DNA of 64,000 bases from an uncultured Eubacteriales bacterium (GCA_900543915.1 UQTB01000003.1:62001-126000), one strand, 5' to 3'; counted from the first letter of the stretch, positions 32,760-41,608 are shown. The notes: generated from the sequence alone by a model not told the origin. Program-made: numbers and translations.

Positions 32760-33623
32760 ATGTTTACTGGAAGCGACGTAGTCGCGCTCCGTCAGAAGAC
32801 GGGCGCAGGCATTCTGGACTGCAAAAAGGCGCTGACCGAGACGGACGGCGATATGGATAAGGCGGTGGATTACCTGAGAGAAAAGGGAATCGCGACCGCG
32901 GCGAAAAAAGCCGGCAGAATCGCGGCGGAAGGCGTCTGCTATGCGGAAGTGAAGGGAAATACCGCAGTGCTCGTGGAAGTCAACTGCGAATCCGATTTCG
33001 TCTCCAAGGGAGAGATGTTCCTGGCATTCGTCAAGGAAGTGGCGGCTTATATCTTTGAACACGACGTCAAGGACGTGGAAGAGGTGATCGAGGCGATGAA
33101 GGGCAAGACCACCGAGGCGATCCAGAAGATCGGCGAAAACATCAAGATCCGGCGTTATGAGAAATACGTATCCGATCAGGCGATCAGCACCTATATCCAC
33201 ATGGGCGGCAAGATCGGCGTCGTCGTCGAGTGCGCCGCGGGCGTGTCCGACGAGACCATTCACGACGTGGCGCTTCAGATCGCCGCGGCGAAGCCCCTTT
33301 ACGTAAAGGACGAGGAAGTTCCCGCGGACGTGATCGAAAAGGAAAAGGAGATTCTTCTCGCGCAGATCAAAAACGACGAGAAACTCGCCAACAAGCCCGC
33401 GCAGGTCATCGACAAGATGGTCGAGGGAAAGGTCAAGAAATATTACGAAGAAAACTGCCTCTTAAATCAGGCGTTCGTAAAGGATCCCTCCGTTACCGTC
33501 GGCGCGCTTTTAAAGAAGGAAAATTCCACGGTTCTGAGATTTACGCGCTATGAGATGGGCGAAGGGCTGGAAAAGAAGACCAACGACTTCGCGGCGGAAG
33601 TGGAAGCGCAGATGAAGAAATAA
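32760..33623 (+). CDS. tsf: Translation elongation factor Ts
   Basis: A 287-residue nucleotide-exchange factor for EF-Tu. The N-terminal UBA-like domain (VVALRQKTGAGILDCKKALTETDGD) and the TDFVxxN-like core NCESDFVSKGEMF are visible. It follows rpsB by 25 nt with AAGGAG upstream. A hairpin in the gap to pyrH may reduce read-through into the downstream genes. Confidence 0.98.
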   Translation: MFTGSDVVALRQKTGAGILDCKKALTETDGDMDKAVDYLREKGIATAAKKAGRIAAEGVCYAEVKGNTAVLVEVNCESDFVSKGEMFLAFVKEVAAYIFEHDVKDVEEVIEAMKGKTTEAIQKIGENIKIRRYEKYVSDQAISTYIHMGGKIGVVVECAAGVSDETIHDVALQIAAAKPLYVKDEEVPADVIEKEKEILLAQIKNDEKLANKPAQVIDKMVEGKVKKYYEENCLLNQAFVKDPSVTVGALLKKENSTVLRFTRYEMGEGLEKKTNDFAAEVEAQMKK

Positions 33624-33633
33624 CAAAGACGAG

Positions 33634-33682
33634 AGAAACACGGGCATTGACCGACAGAAAGCCATTTCCGTGTTTCTTTTCC
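33634..33682 (+). terminator. Hairpin between tsf and pyrH (partial terminator or processing site)
   Basis: AGAAACACGG (33634-33643) and CCGTGTTTCT (33668-33677) pair exactly; four T follow. The loop is 24 nt. Its position within a conserved gene run suggests attenuation rather than a full stop, setting ribosomal proteins above the enzymes downstream. Confidence 0.6.
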
Positions 33683-33696
33683 TATACGGAGAATTT

Positions 33697-34404
33697 ATGT
33701 CGAAAGCAAAGTACAAGAGGGTCATTATCAAGCTCTCCGGCGAGGCGCTCGCGGGAGAAAGCGGGTTCGGGCTGGATGAGTCCATCGTCGCGAAAGTCGT
33801 CGATCAGATCGTCAAGGTCAAGGAGATGGGCGTCGAAATCGGCATCATCCTGGGCGGAGGCAACTTCTGGCGGGGCCGCCAGGGAACCGAAATGGACCGC
33901 ACCACCGCCGATCACATGGGTATGCTGGCGACCGTCATCAATTCCCTCGCGATGCAGGACGCGATCGAAAAGCGGGGGATCCCCACGCGCGTGCAGACCG
34001 CCCTCACCATCACGCGGGTGGCGGAGCCCTATATCCTGAGGAAGGCGCTCAGTCATCTCGAGAAGGGGCGGATCGTCATATTCGCCTGCGGTACGGGGAA
34101 TCCCTATTTTTCCACGGATACGGGCGCCGCGCTCCGCGCGGCGGAAATCGGAGCGGATATTCTGCTGCTCGCGAAGAACGTGGACGGCATCTACGACTCG
34201 GATCCCAAAAAGAACCCTGCGGCAAAGAAGATCGACCGCATCTCGCACATGGAGTTTATCCAGCAGGATCTCCGCGCGATGGACGCTACGGCCGTCACCA
34301 TCTGCATGGAGAACAAGATCCCCGTGCTCGCATTCGGGCTGTTCGAGGAGAATTCCATCGTGCGCGCGGTGGAAGGGCAGGATATCGGCACATTGATCGT
34401 ATAA
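33697..34404 (+). CDS. pyrH: Uridylate kinase
   Basis: A 235-residue hexameric enzyme phosphorylating UMP to UDP. The RVIIKLSGEAL start, GGGNFWRG nucleotide loop and the late GIYDSDPKKNP segment are typical. ATG 33697 follows ACGGAG; an earlier in-frame ATG at 33670 lies in the hairpin. Nineteen nucleotides separate it from frr. Confidence 0.97.
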   Translation: MSKAKYKRVIIKLSGEALAGESGFGLDESIVAKVVDQIVKVKEMGVEIGIILGGGNFWRGRQGTEMDRTTADHMGMLATVINSLAMQDAIEKRGIPTRVQTALTITRVAEPYILRKALSHLEKGRIVIFACGTGNPYFSTDTGAALRAAEIGADILLLAKNVDGIYDSDPKKNPAAKKIDRISHMEFIQQDLRAMDATAVTICMENKIPVLAFGLFEENSIVRAVEGQDIGTLIV

Positions 34405-34423
34405 ACGGAAAGGAGGAAAGAAG

Positions 34424-34999
34424 ATGAATTTTGAAAACGAACAGGTTGAAATGATTTTACTGGATACGGCGGAGCGCACGGATAAGACGTGCTCCGTGCT
34501 CGCTTCCGATTTCGCTTCCGTCCGCGCGGGCAGAGCCAATCCCCATATTCTGGATAAGATTTTGGTGGATTACTACGGAACGCCCACGCCCATCAATCAG
34601 GTGGGGAATCTCTCGGTTGCGGACGCCCGCTGTCTGGTCATCGCCCCGTGGGACGCTTCCATGCTGAAAGTCATTGAAAAACAGCTTTTGCAGGAAAATA
34701 TCGGGATCACGCCCTCCAACGACGGCAAGGTGATCCGCCTCGTCTTCCCCCAGCTGACCGAGGAGAGGAGAAAAGAGCTCGTCAAGCAGGTGAAGAAAAT
34801 GGCGGAGGACGCGAAAGTCGCCGTCCGCAACATCCGGCGGGACGGAATGGAAGCGCTGAAAAAGCTGAAAAACGACAAGGCGATTTCGGAAGACGAACAC
34901 GCCGGCGCAGAAAAAGAGCTGGATAAACACATATCGAAGGAAATCGAGCGGATCGACAAGCTCGCCGCCGAAAAGGAAAAGGACGTTTTATCCGTCTGA
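34424..34999 (+). CDS. frr: Ribosome recycling factor
   Basis: A 191-residue protein that splits ribosomes after termination. Typical segments: VRAGRANPHILDKILVDYYGTPTPINQ, GIGITPSNDGKVIRLVFPQLTEERRKELVKQ-type domain II hinge, and a long C-terminal helix. A GGAGG ribosome binding site precedes ATG. Its stop overlaps the uppS start (TGATG). Confidence 0.98.
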   Translation: MNFENEQVEMILLDTAERTDKTCSVLASDFASVRAGRANPHILDKILVDYYGTPTPINQVGNLSVADARCLVIAPWDASMLKVIEKQLLQENIGITPSNDGKVIRLVFPQLTEERRKELVKQVKKMAEDAKVAVRNIRRDGMEALKKLKNDKAISEDEHAGAEKELDKHISKEIERIDKLAAEKEKDVLSV

Positions 35000-35679
35000 T
35001 GGACAGGATTACGCCGCGCCATCTCGGCATTATCATGGACGGGAATGGCAGATGGGCACAAAAGAACGGGAAAAAGCGCCAGTACGGTCACCGCAAGGGC
35101 GCGATGAACGTGGAGCGGATCGTGGAGCACGCTTTTTTACGCGGCGTTTCGGTGGTCTCTCTCTTCGCTTTTTCCTCTGAAAACTGGAGCCGCCCGCAGG
35201 AAGAGGTGGATGCGATCCTCAATCTCATCCGCGACTACTTCGACCGCTACTTAAAGCGTCTCGTGAAAAACGGCGTTTCGGTGCGGGTGATGGGGGATGT
35301 TTCCGCCCTGCCGGAAGATCTGCGGGAATCCGTCGCCCGGGTGACGGCGGAGACCGCCGGCGGGAAAAACATTCTGAATATCGGCATCAATTACGGAGGG
35401 CGGCAGGCGCTCGTCCGCGCGGCGGAAAAGCTCAGGCGGGGCAGCGTCCCCGTCACGGACGCGACGCTCGCGGGCGCGCTGGATACGGCGGGGCTCCCCG
35501 CGCTGGATTTTCTCATCCGTACGGGCGGCGAAAAGCGGCTCTCCAACTTCATGCTGTACGAATCCGCCTATGCGGAACTGTATTTTACGGACGTTTACTG
35601 GCCGGATTTCGACGAAGGGGAGCTGGACCGCGCGCTGGAGGAATTTTCCTGCCGTTCCCGCCGCTTCGGACATCTGTAG
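34999..35679 (+). CDS. uppS: Undecaprenyl diphosphate synthase
   Basis: A 226-residue cis-prenyltransferase making the C55 lipid carrier for cell-wall synthesis. The IIMDGNGRWAQ catalytic Asp motif is at about residues 11-21, with FAFSSENWSRP and a C-terminal RTGGEKRLSNFML and YAELYFTDVYWPDF. It shares one base with the frr stop. cdsA follows 10 nt later. Length is slightly short of the usual 240-250 residues. Confidence 0.97.
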   Translation: MDRITPRHLGIIMDGNGRWAQKNGKKRQYGHRKGAMNVERIVEHAFLRGVSVVSLFAFSSENWSRPQEEVDAILNLIRDYFDRYLKRLVKNGVSVRVMGDVSALPEDLRESVARVTAETAGGKNILNIGINYGGRQALVRAAEKLRRGSVPVTDATLAGALDTAGLPALDFLIRTGGEKRLSNFMLYESAYAELYFTDVYWPDFDEGELDRALEEFSCRSRRFGHL

Positions 35680-35689
35680 AGGCTTATTT

Positions 35690-36490
35690 ATGCTGAAAAG
35701 AACGCTGACGGGCGCGTGCCTGGTCGCGGTTGTCGTCGGATTTTTTCTCCTCCGCAACTACGTGGATACGCGCCTGTTTCACATTTTAATCGCAATTTTC
35801 TGCGCGCTCGGGACGTTTGAGCTGATGCGCGCGCTGGGAGATCGGGCGGCGTGCATGCCTTACGTCATGATTTACGGCGTCGGCGTCATCCCCGCCTACG
35901 TGCTGGGCGGCGTCGCAGCGGCGGCGGTGGTATTCGGCCTGTTTGCCGTTTCCTTCTGCCTGCTCTGCCTGCTCGACCGCACGATGAAGGCGAAACAGCT
36001 CTTCCTGACCCTCTTCGCGATGGTCTATCCCTCCTTTTTTCTCGTGGCGATGGCCGCGGTGAACGACATGGGGGGGAACGGCTATTTCGCGCTCCTGCTG
36101 ATCTTTCTGGTATCGCCAGCGGCGGATACGTTCGCGTATCTCGTGGGCAGCCTCTTAAAGGGACCCAAGCTCTGCCCGAAACTCAGCCCGAACAAGACGA
36201 TTTCGGGGGCAATCGGCGGGCTGGTCGGCGGCGTCGCCGCGGCGATCGCCATCTATTATATTTTGCGCCCGGAGCTGAACGTCCCGTTTCCGCCCTTCTT
36301 TTCGGCGATGATCGGGCTGTTCGCCGCGCTCTTCACGGAGGCGGGAGATCTGTTCGAGAGCTATATCAAGCGGAAACTGGGCATCAAGGATATGGGAAAG
36401 ATCCTGCCGGGGCACGGCGGAATTCTGGACCGCATCGACGGGATGCTGTTTGCCAGCGCCTTTCTCTGCTTCGTATTCGCGCTGCTGTAA
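35690..36490 (+). CDS. cdsA: Phosphatidate cytidylyltransferase
   Basis: A 266-residue integral membrane enzyme making CDP-diacylglycerol for phospholipids. About eight membrane helices and the family signature near the C terminus (SYIKRKLGIKDMGKILPGHGGILDRIDGMLF) are present. ATG 35690 follows GAGG at 35679-35682; the frame extends upstream into uppS but lacks a start signal there. A small hairpin overlaps its stop codon. Confidence 0.96.
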   Translation: MLKRTLTGACLVAVVVGFFLLRNYVDTRLFHILIAIFCALGTFELMRALGDRAACMPYVMIYGVGVIPAYVLGGVAAAAVVFGLFAVSFCLLCLLDRTMKAKQLFLTLFAMVYPSFFLVAMAAVNDMGGNGYFALLLIFLVSPAADTFAYLVGSLLKGPKLCPKLSPNKTISGAIGGLVGGVAAAIAIYYILRPELNVPFPPFFSAMIGLFAALFTEAGDLFESYIKRKLGIKDMGKILPGHGGILDRIDGMLFASAFLCFVFALL

Positions 36491-36515
36491 CCTTGAGTTT
36501 TCAAGGTTATTTTTA
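36489..36515 (+). terminator. Small terminator-like hairpin between cdsA and dxr
   Basis: AACCTTGA (36489-36496) and TCAAGGTT (36501-36508) around GTTT, followed by ATTTTTATA. The stem uses the last bases of the cdsA stop codon. It is probably a partial terminator inside the operon. Confidence 0.6.
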
Positions 36516-36532
36516 TAGGGGAACTTTCATAT

Positions 36533-37672
36533 ATGATTAGAGTAGCCGTAATGGGCTGTACGGGCTCCGTCGGGCAGACGGCGCTCAAAGTGATACAAAA
36601 TCATCCCGAGCGGTTTCGCCTGACGGCAATCGCCGCGCGGCGGGAATCCGCCGCGTTCGCCGCGATCGCGCGCGCGTTCCGCCCTGCGTTCGCCGCCCTT
36701 TCCGAGGGGACGGAGTCCTTCCGCAAGGAGCTTCCCGCCGGCACGGAATACGTCTGCGGGGAGGAGGCTCTGACCGCCTGCGCCGCTGCGGAATACGACA
36801 TTCTGCTCGCCGCCGTGGTGGGGTTTGCCGGGCTGAAAGGCGTGCTCGCCGCCGTCGAACGGGGAAAGACCGTAGCGCTCGCCAACAAGGAAAGCCTCGT
36901 CGCGGGGGGCGCGCTGGTCACCGCGCTTGCGAAGCGGACGGGGGCGCAGATCCGCCCCGTCGATTCGGAGCATTCCGCAATCTGGCAGGCGCTCGGCTGT
37001 TCGTACGAGACGCCCTTTGAAAAACTGATTCTGACCGCCAGCGGAGGTCCTTTCCGCGCGTTTTCAAAAGAAGCGCTCGCCCGCGTGACAGCCCGGGAAG
37101 CGCTGAAACATCCGAACTGGGACATGGGGGCGAAGATCACGGTCGATTCCGCCACCCTCTTCAACAAAGGGCTGGAAGTCATCGAGGCCTCCTGGCTGTT
37201 TTCGGCGGAACCGGAAAAAATCCAGGCGGTCGTACATCCCCAAAGCATCGTCCATTCCATGGTGGAGCTGCCGGACGGCGCGGTGCTGGCGCAGCTGGGA
37301 TTTCCTTCCATGGAGATCCCGGTGCAGCTTGCGCTCTCCTGTCCGGAGCGGATTTCTTCGGGGGCGCCGCGGTTAGATTTCAGCCGATTGCACACACTGG
37401 AATTCGAGCCCATAGACAAGGAGCGGTTCCCCTGTTACGCCCTTGCGCGCGCGGCGCTCAGCGCGGGGGGCGCGTATCCCGCGGTCGCGAATGCGGCAAA
37501 CGAAGCCGCGGTGCAGGCGTTTCTCAAGGGGAAGATCGGCTTTTACGATATTTCCGCGCTCATCGCCGCCGCGCTGGACGGCGTAAAGAGCGAGGGGGCG
37601 GGCAGCTACGGGCAGCTGTGCGCGGCGGACGCGGCGGCGCGGCGCTTCGTCGAACGAAAAATCGGAGTTTAA
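36533..37672 (+). CDS. dxr: 1-deoxy-D-xylulose-5-phosphate reductoisomerase
   Basis: A 379-residue enzyme of the MEP isoprenoid pathway, supplying precursors for the uppS product. NADPH-binding GCTGSVGQTAL starts at residue 8; ANKESLVAGG and DSEHSAIWQ are the substrate- and metal-binding motifs; HPNWDMGAKITVDSATLFNKGLE is the flexible active-site region. Its stop abuts the rseP start codon. Confidence 0.97.
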   Translation: MIRVAVMGCTGSVGQTALKVIQNHPERFRLTAIAARRESAAFAAIARAFRPAFAALSEGTESFRKELPAGTEYVCGEEALTACAAAEYDILLAAVVGFAGLKGVLAAVERGKTVALANKESLVAGGALVTALAKRTGAQIRPVDSEHSAIWQALGCSYETPFEKLILTASGGPFRAFSKEALARVTAREALKHPNWDMGAKITVDSATLFNKGLEVIEASWLFSAEPEKIQAVVHPQSIVHSMVELPDGAVLAQLGFPSMEIPVQLALSCPERISSGAPRLDFSRLHTLEFEPIDKERFPCYALARAALSAGGAYPAVANAANEAAVQAFLKGKIGFYDISALIAAALDGVKSEGAGSYGQLCAADAAARRFVERKIGV

Positions 37673-38740
37673 ATGGTACTGTTAGCGACGTTTCAAAGTG
37701 TCATGTCGTACGTCGGATACATTCTGGCGGCGATTTTGTTATTGCTTCTGATGATCACCGTGCACGAGTTCGGGCACTATATCGCGGGCAAAATTTTCGG
37801 CTTCGGCATCGAGGAATTCGCCATCGGATTCGGCCCCAAGCTGTATCGGAAACAGCGGAAAAACGGCGAGTATTTTTCCGTCCGGCTTCTGCCGCTCGGG
37901 GGATTCTGCGCCTTCAAGGGGGAGGATGAAGACGACCCCGATCCCAGTGCGTTCAACAACAGGAAACCCTGGCAGCGGATCATCGTGCTCGCTTCGGGGG
38001 CGCTGATGAACGTCATCACCGCTCTTTTGATCATCTTTATTTTGTTTGCCGCTTACGGGCAGATGTCCCTTCTGGTCGGCAGCGAGCCGGCGGGGGAAGC
38101 GTATTCCTTTCAGCAGTACGACGTCATTTTGCAGGCGGAAGGCAGAAACGTCTATATGACGACCGACCTCATGGAGGTGCTGGACGGCAGAAAAGAGGGC
38201 GATATCGTGCATTTCGTCGTCCGCCGCGGCGGGGAAGACGTGGAAATCGAAGTCAAACTCCGCGCGGATGCGGTATTCGGCAGCGTGGAGGACGCCTCGA
38301 AGGCGTTTGAATATCTCGGCGTCAATGAAATCTACGCGACCTATGTGCGGTTCGGCTTTTTTGAAAGCATCGGCAGGGCGTTTACCTATGCGTGGCGGAT
38401 CGGAGGCAGCATCTTCACCGTGCTGGGGCAGCTGCTGACGGGGCACCTCTCACTGTCCGCGATCGGCGGACCGGTGACCACGGTGGGCGCCACCGTCTCT
38501 GCCATTCAGAACGGCGGTTTTGCCTACTGGCTGGAAATGGCGGCGTTTATCGGCATCAACCTCGGCGTGTTCAACCTGCTCCCCATTCCTGCGCTGGACG
38601 GCTCCCGCATCGTGTTCACCGCGGTGGAATGGATCAGGAGAAAGCCGTTGAACCGCAAGGTGGAGGCGATAATCCACGTGGCGGGCTTTATTTTCCTGTT
38701 CGGCTTTGCGATTTTAGTCGACGTTCTGAAATTGTTTTAG
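37673..38740 (+). CDS. rseP: Site-2 membrane metalloprotease RseP
   Basis: A 355-residue intramembrane zinc protease. HEFGH at residues 31-35 lies in the first long membrane helix; a PDZ-like domain occupies about residues 120-215; the NLLPIPALDGSRI motif with the third zinc ligand is near residue 300. It cuts anti-sigma factors or signal-peptide remnants in the membrane. It starts directly after the dxr stop and ends the conserved run. Confidence 0.95.
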   Translation: MVLLATFQSVMSYVGYILAAILLLLLMITVHEFGHYIAGKIFGFGIEEFAIGFGPKLYRKQRKNGEYFSVRLLPLGGFCAFKGEDEDDPDPSAFNNRKPWQRIIVLASGALMNVITALLIIFILFAAYGQMSLLVGSEPAGEAYSFQQYDVILQAEGRNVYMTTDLMEVLDGRKEGDIVHFVVRRGGEDVEIEVKLRADAVFGSVEDASKAFEYLGVNEIYATYVRFGFFESIGRAFTYAWRIGGSIFTVLGQLLTGHLSLSAIGGPVTTVGATVSAIQNGGFAYWLEMAAFIGINLGVFNLLPIPALDGSRIVFTAVEWIRRKPLNRKVEAIIHVAGFIFLFGFAILVDVLKLF

Positions 38741-38764
38741 ATAAGGGGAATAATCCCCTTATTT
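38741..38764 (+). terminator. Terminator-like hairpin after rseP
   Basis: ATAAGGGG (38741-38748) and CCCCTTAT (38755-38762) pair around AATAAT, with only a short TT run. Confidence 0.6.
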
Positions 38765-38815
38765 GCTTAAAATAGAAAGTTTTTACATTATTTTGGTAAA
38801 AATTGCCGAAAAAGG

Positions 38816-38844
38816 TTGTCAAACAGACGGCAATGTGATACAAT
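38816..38844 (+). promoter_or_regulatory. Promoter of the pseudopilin-like gene
   Basis: TTGTCA (38816-38821), 17-bp spacer, TACAAT (38839-38844). Confidence 0.75.
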
Positions 38845-38929
38845 AATCCCGTCAAATATCAATGCGTCAAAAGCCCTAGGGCTTTTCTGCTTGCGCTTAA
38901 CGAGCGCAAGCAGAAGCTTATGGGATTAT
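38843..38929 (+). ncRNA. Structured leader with tandem hairpins, copy A
   Basis: From the transcript start: ATAATCCC (38843-38850) can pair with GGGATTAT (38922-38929), closing a domain that contains two adjacent hairpins. Hairpin 1 is AAAAGCCCTAGGGCTTTT (38869-38886), with a CTAG centre. Hairpin 2 has arms TTCTGCTTGCGC (38885-38896) and GCGCAAGCAGAA (38904-38915). The two hairpins share TT, so they compete. A second leader with the same plan occurs at 49427-49466. Confidence 0.5.
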
Positions 38930-38955
38930 GCGCTGAAAGTGTAAAGAAGAAAGAC

Positions 38956-40302
38956 ATGAAAAAGAGAAAAAACAAAAAGGGTTTTACCATCGTAGAACTT
39001 GTGATCGTAATCGCAGTGATCGCTATCTTGGCTGCGGTGCTGATCCCCACGTTTTCCAGCCTGATCAAAAAGGCAAACGAATCGGCAGATATTCAGGCTG
39101 TTCGGCAGATGAATACATCTTTGGCGATTCATGAAACGACTGAAAACCTAGATAATATCGCAGATGTTATAGCGGCATTGGATAAAGAAAATCTTGATTT
39201 GGACAACTATAAGCCGTTGGTTAAGGGGTGTCATTTTTTCTGGGTGAAAAACTTGAACCGTATTATCTATGTAGATGCGGAAAATAAAGTAATTTTTCCT
39301 GAAGAATATAAATCATTGGAAAAAGAACAAGGGAACTGGTATTCTTTGAGCGGTGAAATCCAGCTGGATTCTTCGTGGAAAGAGAAAATTGAAAGCGGTA
39401 ATGTCGAGATTTCCTCGGGAGAACAGCTGGCTTCTTTTATCGATGAATATCAAAAGGGTAATACGGAAGCGCAAAAGGTACAGGTGCTGACAGTATCGGA
39501 AGATATTGATTTATCAGGAGCTACTTATCGTTTTGGTGATATCACAAAAGATCTGACGATTCAGGGAAAAGAAGGGCAGACGCCGACGATTTACGGGTTC
39601 CGCAACGATACCAATTCCATATTCGGTAGCGGCGAGTTTGCAAAAAAGGGCTATGGTTATGGCTTATTTGGAAACATAAAAGCGGGGGCAGAGGTCGTTA
39701 TAAAGGATGTCAATTTAGACGGTATGGTGGTAAAGGATACCATCAATGAAGATACCGGAACAATGGGACTGATTTCTGGTTATGTAAACGGTACTCTTAT
39801 TTTGGAAAACGTTAATATTACAAACAGCGTTGTCGAGGGAAATCAAAAAATTGGCGGTATTGCGGGGACTGTCGGAGTAGGCGGCAACTTGAAAATGAGT
39901 AATGTAATGTTTGAAAATACATTTGTTTATGGTTGTTTAGAAGTCGCAAAATTAGTTGGATACGTAAATGATAAAGCCACAGTGACTGCAGAAAATCTTC
40001 AAACAGAAAAGCTTTTTGTAAAACCAAGGGTAACAATTACGCCGTATGAATATTGCGGGGAATCAGAAGAAAATATAATTAATCCTACTGATATTATTAT
40101 TGATGGAAAAGAAGAAAGCGGTGTTTTGTATTTAAAAGCATCGACCATTGTTTCAAATTTTGAAAATGAGCAAGGAAGCTATGTTTGGACAGTGTTGACA
40201 AATGAATATTATTGGAAATTAGTAAAACGTAATTTCAGAATCGGAGATATTGTCTACGGTTTGCCGAGTACCTCCACGAGTGAAAATATAACTGCGTCTT
40301 AA
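38956..40302 (+). CDS. Pseudopilin-like protein with beta-helix-like repeat body
   Basis: A 448-residue protein. Residues 1-40 form a class III signal: basic MKKRKNKKG, then FTIVELVIVIAVIAILAAVLIPTF, cut before Phe by a prepilin peptidase in type II/IV systems (the +5 Glu is present). The remainder is not pilin-like: from about residue 165 to 345 it has imperfect strand repeats (GTMGLISGYVNGTLILENVNITN and GGIAGTVGVGGNLKMSNVMFEN) like GLUG or right-handed beta-helix surface proteins. Base composition (about 40% GC) is far below the neighbourhood, suggesting transfer. No pilus assembly genes are in the window. ATG 38956 was taken as start; an ATG at 38920 is in frame but has no binding site. 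A terminator follows. Confidence 0.75.
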   Translation: MKKRKNKKGFTIVELVIVIAVIAILAAVLIPTFSSLIKKANESADIQAVRQMNTSLAIHETTENLDNIADVIAALDKENLDLDNYKPLVKGCHFFWVKNLNRIIYVDAENKVIFPEEYKSLEKEQGNWYSLSGEIQLDSSWKEKIESGNVEISSGEQLASFIDEYQKGNTEAQKVQVLTVSEDIDLSGATYRFGDITKDLTIQGKEGQTPTIYGFRNDTNSIFGSGEFAKKGYGYGLFGNIKAGAEVVIKDVNLDGMVVKDTINEDTGTMGLISGYVNGTLILENVNITNSVVEGNQKIGGIAGTVGVGGNLKMSNVMFENTFVYGCLEVAKLVGYVNDKATVTAENLQTEKLFVKPRVTITPYEYCGESEENIINPTDIIIDGKEESGVLYLKASTIVSNFENEQGSYVWTVLTNEYYWKLVKRNFRIGDIVYGLPSTSTSENITAS

Positions 40303-40335
40303 AAAAGAGCGGCTGTCAAACAGCCGCTCTTTTTG
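40302..40335. terminator. Bidirectional terminator between the pseudopilin-like gene and tmcAL
   Basis: AAAAAGAGCGGCTG and CAGCCGCTCTTTTT around a TCAAA loop. Confidence 0.92.
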
Positions 40336-40387
40336 TAAAACAGTATTCTTGCAAAGAAAAAGTTATTCCATATTTTTTATGAACCCT

Positions 40388-41560
40388 TTAAACCGTCAGC
40401 ATCTGATATTCGTTCGTCCGTCTGCCGGAAGCGAGGTTGTAGAGGTCGTTCGCCAGAATATCCTTTTCCATCGCCCGCTGCGCCGCCTTTTCCAGAACAG
40501 AAAAATCCGATTTCCGCGTCAGCACGGGAACGGAGGCGTTCCTGCGTACCAGCGCCAGAAGGTCGGTGGCGTCCGCGCGCACGGCCAGCACGTTGGCATA
40601 CAGCCTGCTCTCCAGAGCCTCGCGCACCAGGGATTCCTGAATGCCGAGCAGATTTGCGATGCAGATGCGGCGGATCCGGGCGTAAGTATAGCGCTTGGTC
40701 GCGATTTTATCCAGTGCGGCAGAATAGACGAGGTTATCTTTGATCAGCGCTTTGATGCGGTTTTCCAGCCCTTCCGTACAGTCGAGAATGCCTCTCATCT
40801 CCTCCGCGGGGGAGGAAAACAGGCGGGACAGGATCATCTTGTCGAAATCGGGGAGAAATTTCGGGAGATCCCGGTAAACGTAGGGAGGGACGCACCGTTT
40901 GAGCTTTCTCTTTTCTCCCCGGGCGAGCGCGCCGCGGATACTGGTCGCGCTGGTGACGCCGCGCTTTAACTGCCCGTCGTTGTGCGTATTCTCGCGCAGC
41001 AGGGGGTATACGGCGAGTTCGCTCTTCAGCCGGACCAGCCGCTTGCAGTATTCCAATCCCAGAATGTTGTTGGGCGTCTCCGTCAGCGCGGGATCGACGC
41101 CTTCGATTCCCAGCTCTCTGACGGCGGCGAGCCGTGCGGCGGCATGGGATACGCCCGTGTCGAGCTGGCGCCTGATTGCCTTCTGAAAGTCCTTGCTCTC
41201 GGTCATCAGCGCGCGCGCGGCGGTCAGAAATTCCTCCGCACTCCCGCTTTCGGCGCCGAAACAGAGGCCCTGCGCGGTGTGCAATGCGTCGATGAGCGTC
41301 ACCGCGCCCGAAGCGAACAGCTCGGCGTTGGCGGAGGCGAATACGGTCGGGAGCTCGATCACGAGGTCGGCGCCGCCGAGAACGGCCCATTTCGCGCGGG
41401 TGAACTTGTCCGCCGCGGCGGGTTCGCCCCGCTGGGTAAAGTTCCCGCTCATGACCGCGATCACCCTGTCGAAGCCGAGATCTTCCTTCATATACCGGAT
41501 GTGCCGGACGTGCCCCAGGTGAAAGGGATTATATTCCGCGACGCACGCGCAAATTTTCAT
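40388..41560 (-). CDS. tmcAL: tRNA(Met) cytidine acetate ligase TmcAL
   Basis: A 390-residue nucleotidyltransferase-fold enzyme. The HLGH motif is at residues 14-17 (EYNPFHLGHVRHI), and SGNFTQRGEPA follows, both characteristic of this family (former DUF795/YlbM), which makes ac4C at position 34 of elongator tRNA-Met. A late RRICIANLLGI motif is also typical. AAGGAG precedes the start. It is transcribed divergently from pta, and its gene ends at a shared terminator. Confidence 0.92.
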   Translation of the reverse strand: MKICACVAEYNPFHLGHVRHIRYMKEDLGFDRVIAVMSGNFTQRGEPAAADKFTRAKWAVLGGADLVIELPTVFASANAELFASGAVTLIDALHTAQGLCFGAESGSAEEFLTAARALMTESKDFQKAIRRQLDTGVSHAAARLAAVRELGIEGVDPALTETPNNILGLEYCKRLVRLKSELAVYPLLRENTHNDGQLKRGVTSATSIRGALARGEKRKLKRCVPPYVYRDLPKFLPDFDKMILSRLFSSPAEEMRGILDCTEGLENRIKALIKDNLVYSAALDKIATKRYTYARIRRICIANLLGIQESLVREALESRLYANVLAVRADATDLLALVRRNASVPVLTRKSDFSVLEKAAQRAMEKDILANDLYNLASGRRTNEYQMLTV

Positions 41561-41579
41561 AAATAACTCCTTAATTTCT

Positions 41580-41608
41580 TTTACTTTTCCGCCGAAATGA
41601 GCTATAAT
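41580..41608 (+). promoter_or_regulatory. Promoter of pta-ackA
   Basis: TTTACT (41580-41585), 17-bp spacer, TATAAT (41603-41608). Confidence 0.8.

Noticed and set aside
38920..38955. Earlier in-frame ATG for the pseudopilin-like protein
   Set aside because: It would add 12 residues before the basic prepilin leader, lies within the structured leader, and has no ribosome binding site.
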